64,000 bases of DNA. Source: Candidatus Limiplasma pullicola (GTDB taxonomy: Bacteria; Bacillota; Clostridia; Christensenellales; Aristaeellaceae). The translations under genes were made by a program, and so were the position numbers. The DNA lies in assembly GCA_018710985.1 (NCBI GenBank), contig DVIV01000040.1, positions 1-64,000 on the forward strand. The letters are read 5' to 3'. The notes beneath the pieces are model-generated. The model did not search any database. It saw only the letters and a list, made by a program, of their open reading frames with translations, and was not told where the DNA came from. Below are positions 17,763 to 27,967 of this stretch, piece by piece. The stretch's first letter is position 1, and each line of letters opens with the position of its first letter.

Positions 17763-18668
17763 TCAAAACAGCTTTTCGGGATAGGTGCCGTCGTCGTGCA
17801 TCTTTTTGAGCTCGGCCTGCACATAGGGCTTATCCTCGTGATAGGTCACGCCGAACCATACCGCGTCGGTGGAAAGCACGTCCACCTTGAGCCCATCCTC
17901 GTGCATGAGCTGGTCCACCAGCACGGGAAGGACATACTCGGCCTTGAGCTCGGTGGGGGAGAGGCTCTTGAGGAAGGCGGTAAAGCGCTCCTCGGCCTTT
18001 TCAAACAGCCAGGGCGTGAAGCCGAAGAAGTTCATGCTGACCAGGCTTTCGGGGTCCAGGATGACACCATTGGGGTCCTTTTCGGTATCGCGGATGGTGC
18101 CGTCAGGGAAGGGCTGAATCTTGTAGGTTTCGGTCACGGAGGTCAGGTGGCCGTTCTCATCCACGTCGCATACGCCGCGGGTAACATGGCCATGCTCGCT
18201 GACGGTGTTCTTGAGGTAATAGCCCACCATGCAGGCGTGCTTTTCGGGCGAGAGCTTCTCCAGATGGTCCACCATGGTCTTGAAGGCGCTGGTGCCGTAG
18301 TAATCGTCTGCGTTGATGACGGCGAAGGGCTCGTGGATGAGGTCTTTGGCCGACAGGATGGCCTGCACCGTGCCCAGGGGCTTGGTGCGCTCGGCAGGAA
18401 TGGAGCAGCCCGCGGGCAGGTCGCCCAGCTCCTGGAAGGCGTATTCCACCTTCACGCTGCCCTTGACTACGTCGCCCACCAGCTCACGGAAGCGCTCCTC
18501 AAAATCGTGCTTGATGATGAACACGACCTTGTTGAAGCCCGCCTTCGCAGCGTCGTAGATGGAGTAGAGCATCAGCACCTCGTTGTGGGGGCCCATGCCG
18601 TCAATCTGCTTGTTTCCGCCGTAGCGCGAGCCCATGCCGGCGGCCATGATCACGAGGGTTTTATCCAT
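17763..18668 (-). CDS. Sugar-phosphate nucleotidyltransferase (probable UTP-glucose-1-phosphate uridylyltransferase)
   Basis: A 301-residue NTP-transferase with the nucleotide-binding motif MAAGMGSRYGG at the N-terminus, then PLGTVQAIL and VINADDYYG (metal-binding aspartates) in the middle. It is not the classical GalU sequence but a Bacillota variant with GSRYGG in place of GTRFLP. Lying directly upstream of galE, it most likely makes UDP-glucose for the epimerase. The ATG at 18668 is chosen over an in-frame TTG at 18677 that touches the AAAGGA site. Confidence 0.82.
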   Translation of the reverse strand: MDKTLVIMAAGMGSRYGGNKQIDGMGPHNEVLMLYSIYDAAKAGFNKVVFIIKHDFEERFRELVGDVVKGSVKVEYAFQELGDLPAGCSIPAERTKPLGTVQAILSAKDLIHEPFAVINADDYYGTSAFKTMVDHLEKLSPEKHACMVGYYLKNTVSEHGHVTRGVCDVDENGHLTSVTETYKIQPFPDGTIRDTEKDPNGVILDPESLVSMNFFGFTPWLFEKAEERFTAFLKSLSPTELKAEYVLPVLVDQLMHEDGLKVDVLSTDAVWFGVTYHEDKPYVQAELKKMHDDGTYPEKLF

Positions 18669-18733
18669 GCTGATCAATCCTTTCTCCCGTATCTGTTTAT
18701 GCTCGACCCGTCTTGCGGCGGGGAGAAGCTGGC

Positions 18734-20230
18734 CTATAACGCCGTGCGCAAAGGCTGCTTGCCCTTGCCTCTGGAGGAGGGCTTTTTCTTTCCGCGGCTG
18801 CCGGAGGCAGGCAGGGCGGAGGAAACCGGCCGGGGCTCCACGCGCATCTCGGGGCAGTCCACGGACTTGTCCTCAAAACCCTCGGTGCTGTCACGCCGGA
18901 AAAAGATCGTGAGCGTGCGCAGCATCAGCTTGAAGTCGTAGGGCAGGGAAAAGTTTTCGATGTAGAGAAGGTCCAGGATGGCCTTGTCCTTGGGGCTGGT
19001 GTTGTACTTTCCCTCAATCTGCGCAAGGCCGGTCAGACCTGCCTTCATCTGCTGGCGGTAGGCAAATTCGGGCACCTCGCGAGTGTAGCGGTCCACATTT
19101 TCCAGCATCTCCGGGCGAGGACCCACGATGCTCATGTCGCCGCGCAGCACGTTCCACAGCTGGGGCAGCTCGTCGATGCGGTATTTGCGCAGAAAGCGGC
19201 CCACCGGGGTGACGCGTGCATCGTCCTTGCGGGCGGAGAGGCAGTTTTCCTCCTCCCGGTTTTCCGGATACATGGTGCGGAACTTGATGATCTGAAAGAT
19301 GCGTCCGTTGATGGTGGCGCGGTCCTGCCTGAACAGCACCGACCCGTTGCCGCTGGCCTTGAGCACGATGGCGGTGGCGAGCATCACAGGGCTGGTCAGC
19401 ACCAGCCCCACAACGCTGATGATGATGTCGCACGCGCGCTTGAGGAACATCTGCGTGAGGGTGAGCTCCATCCGATGGATGAACAAAAAGGGCGCATCGT
19501 CCAGTATGTTCTGCTGGGCGGTGGAAATGACCACATCCTCCAGCTCGGCCAGCAGATAGATGGTTTTGTTGTGCTTATAGCAGTAGGCTTCCAGCAGGGC
19601 TTCCTCCGTGTCGGGGATACCGGCCAGAAACACCACGTCATGGTCCTGAATGGTCTGCTTGACGTCCGGGCATTCGTAGTGGACCACGTCGGTCAGGCGG
19701 TAACGCTGGCGAAACGTGGCCATCTTGGCCGCCACATGCTCGGCCAGCTCCTGCGAGGAAGCCACGATGCAGCAGTCCAGAGGCGGGTTGATGCGAAAGT
19801 AGTAACGATAGCCCAGCGCCACGAAAAGATAGATCAAGAGCACCTGCAAAATGAAAGCCCCGAACAGCAGGGCCAGGTCCTCACCCCAGAAGGTGAAGCT
19901 GGGATTGGCCTCAGGGTTGTTGGGGTTGGTATTCATGATCTGCAGCATCACGTAGGTGATGAGGTCGGTAAAAAACGTGGCCAGCGATATGCTGGCAAAG
20001 ACGGACCTCATTTTTTTGACGCCGATGTCGTAGCCGCCGTACACCACGCTGAGCAGCAGCATGGTCAGCACAAAGGTGGCCATGGTGGTGCCGGCGGTAC
20101 GGGTGATGTTCAAAATGGCTTCGTTGGTAATGGAGAGCATGCCGAAAAAGGACGCGAACAGCGAAGCATATAAAAGCGCCTGGAAGCATAGCTTCATCAG
20201 CTGTGTGGCATAAAAGCGTTTGCGCTGCAT
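18734..20230 (-). CDS. Polyprenyl-phosphate hexose-1-phosphate transferase (exopolysaccharide priming)
   Basis: A 498-residue membrane protein of the WbaP/CpsE type. Residues 1-150 hold four to five membrane helices, 150-265 a cytosolic sensor-like segment, and 270-455 the bacterial sugar-transferase domain with KRACDIIIS, IIKFRTMYPE, DELPQLWNVL and SIVGPRPEM. It transfers a hexose phosphate from a UDP-sugar to undecaprenyl phosphate and so starts a repeat unit. The very basic Lys/Gly/Arg-rich C-terminal tail of about 25 residues is unusual. ATG 20230 is preceded by GGAGG. The other glycosyltransferases, flippase and polymerase are not in this window. Confidence 0.92.
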   Translation of the reverse strand: MQRKRFYATQLMKLCFQALLYASLFASFFGMLSITNEAILNITRTAGTTMATFVLTMLLLSVVYGGYDIGVKKMRSVFASISLATFFTDLITYVMLQIMNTNPNNPEANPSFTFWGEDLALLFGAFILQVLLIYLFVALGYRYYFRINPPLDCCIVASSQELAEHVAAKMATFRQRYRLTDVVHYECPDVKQTIQDHDVVFLAGIPDTEEALLEAYCYKHNKTIYLLAELEDVVISTAQQNILDDAPFLFIHRMELTLTQMFLKRACDIIISVVGLVLTSPVMLATAIVLKASGNGSVLFRQDRATINGRIFQIIKFRTMYPENREEENCLSARKDDARVTPVGRFLRKYRIDELPQLWNVLRGDMSIVGPRPEMLENVDRYTREVPEFAYRQQMKAGLTGLAQIEGKYNTSPKDKAILDLLYIENFSLPYDFKLMLRTLTIFFRRDSTEGFEDKSVDCPEMRVEPRPVSSALPASGSRGKKKPSSRGKGKQPLRTAL

Positions 20231-20302
20231 AGACGCCTCCATCAATGCGGGGCCTGACAGGGGTGTTGACAACCCCCGGAAAAAACCCTATATACCTTAC
20301 AC

Positions 20303-20331
20303 AGCATAGCACGGCATTTGGAATGTGTCAA
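20303..20331 (-). promoter_or_regulatory. Promoter of the polysaccharide priming operon
   Basis: Perfect TTGACA (20326-20331) and TATGCT (20303-20308) are 17 bp apart on the reverse strand. The -35 box overlaps the stop codon of the upstream gene, so this operon has its own start. Confidence 0.85.
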
Positions 20332-21470
20332 GCGCGGCCGGGGCTTAGCAGACGTCCGACAGCGGCGGTGAGCATCTCCACATCCGATTCGGTGTTGTAG
20401 ATGCCCACGCTGGCGCGGCAGGCCCCCGTGTGCAGCGTGCCCAGCCACTGATGAACGGATGGAGCGCAGTGGAGTCCGGCACGCAGCGCAAAGCCTTCGC
20501 CGGCCAGCGCGTCACACAGCTCGCCCGCATCCATGGCGGTGGGCACAAAGCTGACCACGCCCACCTTGGGCGCGGCGGGATGTCCGAGCACGCGCACGCC
20601 GCGCAGGGCGGACAGACGCGTGCGCAAATCGCGCGCGAGCGAATCCTCATACTGCTCGATTTCCTCCCGGTGGGAAAGCGCAAAGCGCGCACCTGCCAGC
20701 AGGCCGGCGATCCCCGGCAGGTTGGCGGTGCCGCTTTCGTAGCGGTCGGGGAGCTGCTTTGGCTGAATCATGCTCTCGCTCTGCGATCCGGTGCCGCCTA
20801 CCACCAGCGGGCGCGGGAGCATGCCGCGGCCCAGCACCAGCACGCCCGTGCCGTGCGGGCCCAGCAGCCCCTTGTGGCCGGGCATGGCGATCATGTCCGC
20901 CCCCAAAGAGGAGAGCGATACGTCCAGAATGCCAGCCGTCTGTGCGGCGTCCACCAGCAGGGGCACGCCGTAGGGCTTGAGCGCGCGGGACAGCTGCTGC
21001 ACCGGCTGTACCACGCCGGTCACGTTGCTGGCGTGGCAGATCACGCACAGTGCGGTTCGCGGCGTTACGGCGGCGGCCAGCGCCTCCGGAGCGATCAACC
21101 CCAGGCTGTTGGGCGCGAGCGTGCGCACGCGGATGGATCCCTGCTCCTCCAGTCCCTTGAGCACTCGCATCACGGCGTTGTGCTCGGCGTGGGAACAGAT
21201 TACCTCATCCCCCTCGCACAGCGTGCCGCGGATGGCGGTGTTGAGCGCCTCCGTGCAGCTGGGGAAAAAGATGACGTTTTCGGGCGCTGGCGCGTCGAAC
21301 GCCTCGGCCAGCAGCTCGCGGCAGCGCTGAATGATGCGCCCCCCGCAGAGCGAAAGCGCGTGCCCGGAACGGCCCGGGTTGCCGCCGAGCTTTTGCAGCG
21401 TGCCCGCCATGGCGCGCACCACCATGGGCGGTTTGGGAAACGAGGTGGCGGCGTTGTCCAGATAGATCAT
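20328..21470 (-). CDS. Cysteine desulfurase family protein (aminotransferase class V)
   Basis: A 380-residue PLP enzyme. YLDNAATSFPKP at the N-terminus, the PLP lysine in MPGHKG and the active cysteine in AGLHCAPSVH place it in the SufS/CsdB-like group that removes sulfur or selenium from cysteine or selenocysteine. ATG 21470 has AAGGAGG 8 bases upstream. The gene is divergent from a DUF3343 gene; these two families are often neighbours in Clostridia and are tied to sulfur/selenium handling. No iron-sulfur scaffold gene is adjacent, so a general Isc/Suf role is less likely. Confidence 0.9.
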   Translation of the reverse strand: MIYLDNAATSFPKPPMVVRAMAGTLQKLGGNPGRSGHALSLCGGRIIQRCRELLAEAFDAPAPENVIFFPSCTEALNTAIRGTLCEGDEVICSHAEHNAVMRVLKGLEEQGSIRVRTLAPNSLGLIAPEALAAAVTPRTALCVICHASNVTGVVQPVQQLSRALKPYGVPLLVDAAQTAGILDVSLSSLGADMIAMPGHKGLLGPHGTGVLVLGRGMLPRPLVVGGTGSQSESMIQPKQLPDRYESGTANLPGIAGLLAGARFALSHREEIEQYEDSLARDLRTRLSALRGVRVLGHPAAPKVGVVSFVPTAMDAGELCDALAGEGFALRAGLHCAPSVHQWLGTLHTGACRASVGIYNTESDVEMLTAAVGRLLSPGRA

Positions 21471-21550
21471 CCCGAAAACCTCCTTCGAGGCCCCACACAC
21501 GCGGGCCGCTCTACGCATACTGTATGAGCAGGGAGGGGGGAAATGAACCC

Positions 21551-21820
21551 ATGCAGCAGGAAGTTTTCGGGATCGCGTCGTTCCGCTCGCGCCAGCAGGT
21601 GCTCAAGTTTGAAGGCGCGCTGCGCCGCGCCGGGGTGCGCGTGTCGGTCATCACCACGCCGCGCGACGTGTCGGTGGGGTGCGGGCTGAGTATCCGCTTC
21701 GAGCTGAATGACGCGCGGCATGTGATGGAGGTGTATGAGCAGCTTCATCCCTCAAACCTGATCGGCTTTTACCGCGTGGAGCGCGAAAACGGTCAGCGCA
21801 CGGTGACAAGGCCGCTCTAG
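21551..21820 (+). CDS. DUF3343 protein (putative Se/S carrier-like)
   Basis: An 89-residue protein with a small ferredoxin-like fold: FGIASFRSRQQVLKFEGALR at the start, then ITTPRDVSVGCGLSIRFE. The cysteine of GCGLS near residue 50 is the conserved family residue thought to carry sulfur or selenium. It is divergent from the cysteine desulfurase-like gene. The start at 21551 gives the family length and follows GGGAGGGGGG; the in-frame ATG at 21524 lacks a ribosome site. It ends with TAG. Confidence 0.8.
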   Translation: MQQEVFGIASFRSRQQVLKFEGALRRAGVRVSVITTPRDVSVGCGLSIRFELNDARHVMEVYEQLHPSNLIGFYRVERENGQRTVTRPL

Positions 21821-21833
21821 GCGGCTTGCCAGA

Positions 21834-21877
21834 CGGCCCCCGGCAGGCGTATGCTTGTCGGGGGACCGCTTTTTTTT
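21834..21877 (+). terminator. Intrinsic terminator
   Basis: CGG-CCCCCGGCA pairs with TGTCGGGGGACCG, followed by eight T residues. Confidence 0.88.
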
Positions 21878-21935
21878 CGCGGGATGCAACCTTCGCCTCG
21901 CCTGGCGCTTCTAATGGGTGAAAGGGGAGAGCAAC

Positions 21936-22421
21936 ATGGACAAGCAGACCTTTTCCGATGAGGTACGGCGGATGGAGCGCAGCCTGTACCGCGTGGCCAT
22001 GAGCTATACCGGAAACGTGCCGGATGCGGCCGATGCGGTACAGGAAGCGCTGCTGCGCGCCTGGAGGCGGCGTGACACGCTGCGCGACGAACGGTATTTC
22101 GATACCTGGCTGATGCGTGTCCTGATCAACGAGAGCAAGACGCTGCTGCGAAGGAGGCGGCGTATACTGCCCATGGCGCAGCCGCCCGAACCCCGCGCAG
22201 CCGAGCCGCCCGGCGCTGACGCGGCGCTTCATGAGGCGCTCTTCCGCCTGCCTTCCCATTATCGCGTACCGCTGACATTGACGTGCCTGGAGGGGTACAC
22301 CATGCGGGAGGCAGCTCGCATGCTGGGTGTGCCGGAGGGCACGGTGAAAGCGCGGGTGCACCGCGCGCGTCAACAACTGAAAGAGCTGCTGGGAGAGGAG
22401 GAAACGGACGATGCGCGATAA
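21936..22421 (+). CDS. ECF-type RNA polymerase sigma factor
   Basis: A 161-residue sigma-70 family factor with only regions 2 and 4. Region 2 (about 10-80) contains YTGNVPDAADAVQEALLRAW, and region 4 (about 100-155) contains EGYTMREAARMLGVPEGT and the helix-turn-helix. AAAGGGGAG is 7 bases before the ATG. The next gene overlaps by 11 bp and encodes a single-helix membrane protein, the usual arrangement for an anti-sigma factor. The inducing signal and target promoters are unknown. Confidence 0.92.
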   Translation: MDKQTFSDEVRRMERSLYRVAMSYTGNVPDAADAVQEALLRAWRRRDTLRDERYFDTWLMRVLINESKTLLRRRRRILPMAQPPEPRAAEPPGADAALHEALFRLPSHYRVPLTLTCLEGYTMREAARMLGVPEGTVKARVHRARQQLKELLGEEETDDAR

Positions 22422-23355
22422 GAATTTGGACCGTGCCTTCGGGGATACGCCGCCCGCGTTCACCGGGCGAATCAATCAGACACTTGCGCAGCTGGAGGAC
22501 AAACCCCGTCGCATTTCGCGCCTGCGCACGGCGCTGATCGTGGCGGCGGTGCTGGCGCTGCTGTGCGGCATTGCCTACGCGGTGATCCTGCAGGGGCAGG
22601 CATGGTATTACAACAACCGGTTCACCGCCTATCAGGAACACGAGCCCCAGAAGCACCAGGCCATCATGGACAGCCTGCAGATCGTGACGCAGCAGGAGCA
22701 GACGGAGGGAACGCCCGTGCGCGTGACCGTGCAGGACGCGGCGTGGGTCCCGCAGGAGAAGCTACTGACGGTATCGCTGCGCGCCGTCGAGGCGGACCCG
22801 CGGACGCAGGAGCTGCATCCCATGTGGAACCTGGACCCCGACGGCAGCTATGTGGGGGACGACGCGGAGGCGCTGGCCGAGGACGAGGAGGCCCGGAGCG
22901 AGCACTGGCTTCTTACGGAAAAGGGCTTCGGACCCGTGCGGGAGATGATGAACGATGGCTCGAAGGAGCTGCTGCTCTTTGAGGCGGACCGGGTACTGCT
23001 GGGCACCCCGGACAATGCGGTGGAAATATTGGGCAATGGCAGCAGCATGGACAGCTTTGTGGGGGAGGACGGCGCGGTCATCACGGTGCTGAAGATGGAG
23101 CTTCCCTGGATGGACGAGGACTACGAGGCGCAGGTGATGGCGCGTGAGGGCATGGAGGAAGCGCAGAAGGAGCGCCTCATGACGGAGGCCCGTGCCGCGC
23201 GGGAGGCGCTGTCGGCCCAGGCAGGCGGCGAAATGAGCCTGTGCGTACCCTACGAGGTTTTCCCCTATGTGGAGGGCGACGACGAGGCCCTTTACTGCGG
23301 AGGGGTGAAAGGCTGGGTCAGCTTCCGCATCCAGGTGGAGGAAACCGCGCCGTGA
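22411..23355 (+). CDS. Putative anti-sigma factor, single-pass membrane protein
   Basis: A 314-residue protein with a short cytosolic N-terminus (1-38), one membrane helix (about 41-60, ALIVAAVLALLCGIAYAVIL) and a large acidic extracellular domain. The layout and the 11-bp overlap with the ECF sigma gene mark it as its anti-sigma partner; the outer part resembles DUF4179-type domains. No zinc-binding HxxxCxxC motif is seen in the N-terminus, so it is not a ZAS-type anti-sigma. The outer domain would sense the signal. The function is inferred from context. Confidence 0.72.
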   Translation: MRDKNLDRAFGDTPPAFTGRINQTLAQLEDKPRRISRLRTALIVAAVLALLCGIAYAVILQGQAWYYNNRFTAYQEHEPQKHQAIMDSLQIVTQQEQTEGTPVRVTVQDAAWVPQEKLLTVSLRAVEADPRTQELHPMWNLDPDGSYVGDDAEALAEDEEARSEHWLLTEKGFGPVREMMNDGSKELLLFEADRVLLGTPDNAVEILGNGSSMDSFVGEDGAVITVLKMELPWMDEDYEAQVMAREGMEEAQKERLMTEARAAREALSAQAGGEMSLCVPYEVFPYVEGDDEALYCGGVKGWVSFRIQVEETAP

Positions 23356-23363
23356 GACAGCGC

Positions 23364-23413
23364 AAAGCAGCCGTCCCATATCCGCGCCTGTATGCGGGCG
23401 GGACGGCTGCTTT
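23364..23413 (+). terminator. Terminator of the sigma/anti-sigma operon
   Basis: AAAGCAGCCGTCCC (23364-23377) pairs perfectly with GGGACGGCTGCTTT (23400-23413). The A/T ends let it work from both strands. Confidence 0.8.
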
Positions 23414-23455
23414 CCATATTGCAATTGCAATCACGAAATAGTAAGTACGAAGATG

Positions 23456-23490
23456 AAAACGCCCCGAGCCGTCATCCGGCACGGGGCGTT
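23456..23490 (-). terminator. Terminator of rpmB
   Basis: On the reverse strand AACGCCCCG pairs with CGGGGCGTT and the transcript ends in TTTTC. Confidence 0.75.
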
Positions 23491-23512
23491 CAACGTCCAA
23501 TCGGTTATCCCA

Positions 23513-23728
23513 TCAGGCTTCCACGTTGGACTTGGAGGGCAGCGCACGCTGCACGTTGCCGCTGCGCAGGCAACGGGTGCACACATTCAGACGCTTTGCC
23601 TGACCGTCGACCACGACGCGGACGCGCTGCACGTTCGGCGCCCAAATGCGATTGGTCTTGCGGTTGGAGTGGCTTACGTTGTGGCCGCTCATGGAACCCT
23701 TCGCACAAACCTCACAAAACTTGCCCAT
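23513..23728 (-). CDS. rpmB: 50S ribosomal protein L28
   Basis: A 71-residue large-subunit ribosomal protein. [20 protein letters not shown] and [18 protein letters not shown] are typical L28. Two CxxC pairs (CEVC near 5-8 and CTRC near 50) make it the zinc-binding C-plus form rather than the cysteine-free form. ATG 23728 follows AGGAGGTG. It is a monocistronic gene with its own promoter and terminator. Confidence 0.95.
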   Translation of the reverse strand: MGKFCEVCAKGSMSGHNVSHSNRKTNRIWAPNVQRVRVVVDGQAKRLNVCTRCLRSGNVQRALPSKSNVEA

Positions 23729-23772
23729 CACTACACCTCCTAACGGGAGTTTGCATTCATAACAGCCTGTCT

Positions 23773-23801
23773 ATTGTATCACGGTTCGCATGCTTTGGCA
23801 A
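23773..23801 (-). promoter_or_regulatory. Promoter of rpmB
   Basis: TTGCCA (23796-23801) and TACAAT (23773-23778) are 17 bp apart on the reverse strand. Confidence 0.75.
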
Positions 23802-23850
23802 GTAGGAAGGCTGCGGAATTTATCAAGTTTTTTTGGGACCGCCACGACAT

Positions 23851-24360
23851 TCACAGCACGAGGGAGGGTGCCGCGTAAACGCGTGCGGCCAATTCGCTGT
23901 TGAGCATGTAAAGGCCCTTGGCTTCGGACCCGAACAGGGCCATTTTGGTGATCAGATCGGAGGCGTTTTTCTCCTCTTCGCCCTGCTCCTTGATAAACCA
24001 GTCCAGAAACTGCGTGGTTCTGAAATCCCGAGCCTCCTGCGCGGCGGCATAGATCGCGTTAATCAGCGAGGTAACGTATTTTTCATGTTCCAGCGCTGCA
24101 CTCAGAGGATCTGCCAGCGTTTCAAAAACTTTATCGGGCTTGGCAATGGCCTCAAGGGTGACAGTCTCGCTGTTGTTTTGCAAGTAACGATAGAACAGCA
24201 TGGCATGGTCCTGCTCCTCGTGAGCCTGCACTTCAAACCAGTTGGCAAAGCCGTCCAATCCGCGGGCAGCGTAAAAGTTGGCCATGTCCAGGTAAAGATA
24301 GGCCGAGTAAAATTCCTTGTTGATCTGTTCGTTCAGCAGCTGGGAAACCGTTTGATCCAT
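23851..24360 (-). CDS. Ferritin (bacterial non-haem type)
   Basis: A 169-residue iron-storage protein with the four-helix bundle of FtnA. Ferroxidase ligands are recognisable: Glu of NKEFYSAY near 16, Glu/His in AHEEQDHAM near 48-55, Glu in ALEHEKYV near 95, and FIKEQGEEEKNA near 128. It oxidises Fe(II) and stores it as mineral inside a 24-mer, limiting oxidative damage. It starts 48 bp after lepA with no clear promoter between, so it may be read from the lepA transcript. The ATG at 24360 follows AAAGGATG. Confidence 0.93.
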   Translation of the reverse strand: MDQTVSQLLNEQINKEFYSAYLYLDMANFYAARGLDGFANWFEVQAHEEQDHAMLFYRYLQNNSETVTLEAIAKPDKVFETLADPLSAALEHEKYVTSLINAIYAAAQEARDFRTTQFLDWFIKEQGEEEKNASDLITKMALFGSEAKGLYMLNSELAARVYAAPSLVL

Positions 24361-24408
24361 TAGGGTCCACATCCTTTCTACAAGAATTGTTTTTATGCTG
24401 TGTCCGGG

Positions 24409-26217
<1,809 letters not shown>

Positions 26218-26255
26218 AAAAACCCCTCCAAAACAAGCGGAATCCAACATTCTTT

Positions 26256-26284
26256 ATCATATCGGATTCGAAGGGAAAATGCAA
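26256..26284 (-). promoter_or_regulatory. Promoter of lepA
   Basis: TTGCAT (26279-26284) and TATGAT (26256-26261) are 17 bp apart on the reverse strand. Confidence 0.7.
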
Positions 26285-26309
26285 GCATAAGCCGGGCGTA
26301 TGCGCAGGA

Positions 26310-27746
26310 TCACCGGTGCGGCGCACGTTCCCAGGACAGCGCCCAATCATACCAGACAGGAGTCAGGTCCTCCCATTTTCGGCAGATCTCGTCTGCGGCA
26401 GCGCTGCCGTCCGGGCTGTCTCCAAGCGATTCAAGGGCCGGCCAGGCGTCTGGCGAGAGGGAGGAGAGGTGATCGGTATCCAGCGTGGCAAGCTGGCCGG
26501 TTTGATAGGCACGCACATTGTACCGTGCCACCTGCAGGGGCATGCAGCTCAGGTTGAGGGCCACCCAGGAGCACAGCGCAGCCGTGCACAGCAGCGGACA
26601 GAGGCGCAGGTCCGGGCGGATGCATTTGACAAGCAGGCAGATCAGCGCCAGCAGGATCATCAGCATCGCCCACAGCGTCAGCAGGCGCAGCAGCGTCATG
26701 CCGTGGGCCAGGATGTACAGCCGCATGCGGAAGAAGGCGGACGCGGTGATAACGACCGTCAGCAGGGACACCGCGCCGCACAGGGCGCGCATGCCGCGCT
26801 GCGCGGGGTAGAGCACGGTGGGCGGCGCGACCAGCGCCAGCGTGATGCAGGCGGCCGCCACGAGCTGGAAAAAGCCGCTTCGCGCGTACTGGGCATACCC
26901 GCCCTGAAGCAGCGCGGTTTCGATGCCTCCGAACAGGTAGCGGACCTGAATGTAGCAAAACACGGCGTAGACCACCGTCAGGGCGGCCAGCGACACCGCG
27001 AACACCGGCGCGCGGACTGCGGAAAGATTGGGCGCAAGCGCCGCGCCGCCCTGTGACAGGCATGAATACAGCAGTGAAAAAAGCAGCAGCCCGCATAGCG
27101 GGAAAAGGATCAGCCTGCGCAGCAGCGTCAGATCGAAGCGACCCAGACGGTCAAAAAGGGCGTCCGTGAAAGCGCGGAATACCGGGTCCGCACTGGCAAG
27201 CAGCCATACGATTACCGCCAGCACCGGAACACAAACGACAATTCCCAGCCACAGCCCCGAGCGCCGTCCGTCACGCACCGTAAAACGCTGGCGCATGGCG
27301 CGCAGGGGAAGGGAGAAATACCGGCCCAGCGCGGGGAAGAAACGGCACAGCCCCTCCCACAGCCCGGCGGCGGACAGGGCCGGGTGCGTGACGTGTCCGC
27401 ACAGGGAAAACAGCGCCTGCACCGTGAGCGCTAACAGCACCGGCAGGTTCATCAGGCGCAGCATATCGTTGGCGTAGAGGGCATAGCACAGCGCCAGCAG
27501 CGCAGAAAGCACGGCCAGCAGCACGCCGCCGCGGGTGATTCGCAGCCGCTTTTCCCTGGCTGCGCACATCAGGCAGCCGCCCAGCAGCGCCCATTGCGTG
27601 ATCGCCAGCCCGACGCCGGGCAGATGAAGGTAATCGGGCGAGAGAAAAAACGGATGCGCAAAATGATACGTGACCGATGCGAGCATGGCCAGCACGAGCA
27701 GCCATGCGGCCTCCCTTGAAAACACAGCCTTATTCTGGCTTTCCAT
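26310..27746 (-). CDS. Polytopic membrane protein, DUF4153/DUF4173-like
   Basis: A 478-residue protein with about 11-12 membrane helices across residues 10-400 and a soluble C-terminal tail. The spacing of helices, the central FYLLxR-like stretch (FRMRLYILAHGMTLLR) and the tail with LSPDAWPALESLG resemble DUF4153/DUF4173 proteins, whose function is unknown. GAGGAGG precedes the ATG by 6 bases. It is the third gene of an operon with a DUF2975 protein and an XRE regulator, 2 bp after the latter. A role in envelope physiology is likely but not shown. Confidence 0.7.
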   Translation of the reverse strand: MESQNKAVFSREAAWLLVLAMLASVTYHFAHPFFLSPDYLHLPGVGLAITQWALLGGCLMCAAREKRLRITRGGVLLAVLSALLALCYALYANDMLRLMNLPVLLALTVQALFSLCGHVTHPALSAAGLWEGLCRFFPALGRYFSLPLRAMRQRFTVRDGRRSGLWLGIVVCVPVLAVIVWLLASADPVFRAFTDALFDRLGRFDLTLLRRLILFPLCGLLLFSLLYSCLSQGGAALAPNLSAVRAPVFAVSLAALTVVYAVFCYIQVRYLFGGIETALLQGGYAQYARSGFFQLVAAACITLALVAPPTVLYPAQRGMRALCGAVSLLTVVITASAFFRMRLYILAHGMTLLRLLTLWAMLMILLALICLLVKCIRPDLRLCPLLCTAALCSWVALNLSCMPLQVARYNVRAYQTGQLATLDTDHLSSLSPDAWPALESLGDSPDGSAAADEICRKWEDLTPVWYDWALSWERAPHR

Positions 27747-27748
27747 GT

Positions 27749-27955
27749 TCAGTCCTCCTCGTAGGCCAGGATGTCGCCGGGCTGGCAGTTCAGCGCCCTG
27801 CATATCTCATTGAGCGTGCTGAAGCGCACAGCCTTGGCTTTTCCGTTTTTCAAGATCGAAAGGTTTGCCATGGTGATGCCCACCCGTTCGCTCAGCTCCG
27901 TCATGCTCATTTTCCGGCGGGCCAGCATGACGTCAAGATCCACCCGTATTGCCAT
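27749..27955 (-). CDS. XRE-family regulator, YozG-like
   Basis: A 68-residue Cro/CI helix-turn-helix protein, almost only the DNA-binding domain: MSMTELSERVGITMANLSIL is the helix-turn-helix and ALNCQPGDILAYEED the family end. YozG-like regulators regularly follow DUF2975 genes, as here (12-bp gap). The 13-base-arm inverted repeat upstream of the operon promoter is its likely binding site, which would make the operon self-regulated. Confidence 0.9.
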   Translation of the reverse strand: MAIRVDLDVMLARRKMSMTELSERVGITMANLSILKNGKAKAVRFSTLNEICRALNCQPGDILAYEED

Positions 27956-27967
27956 GCAGCATCCTCC

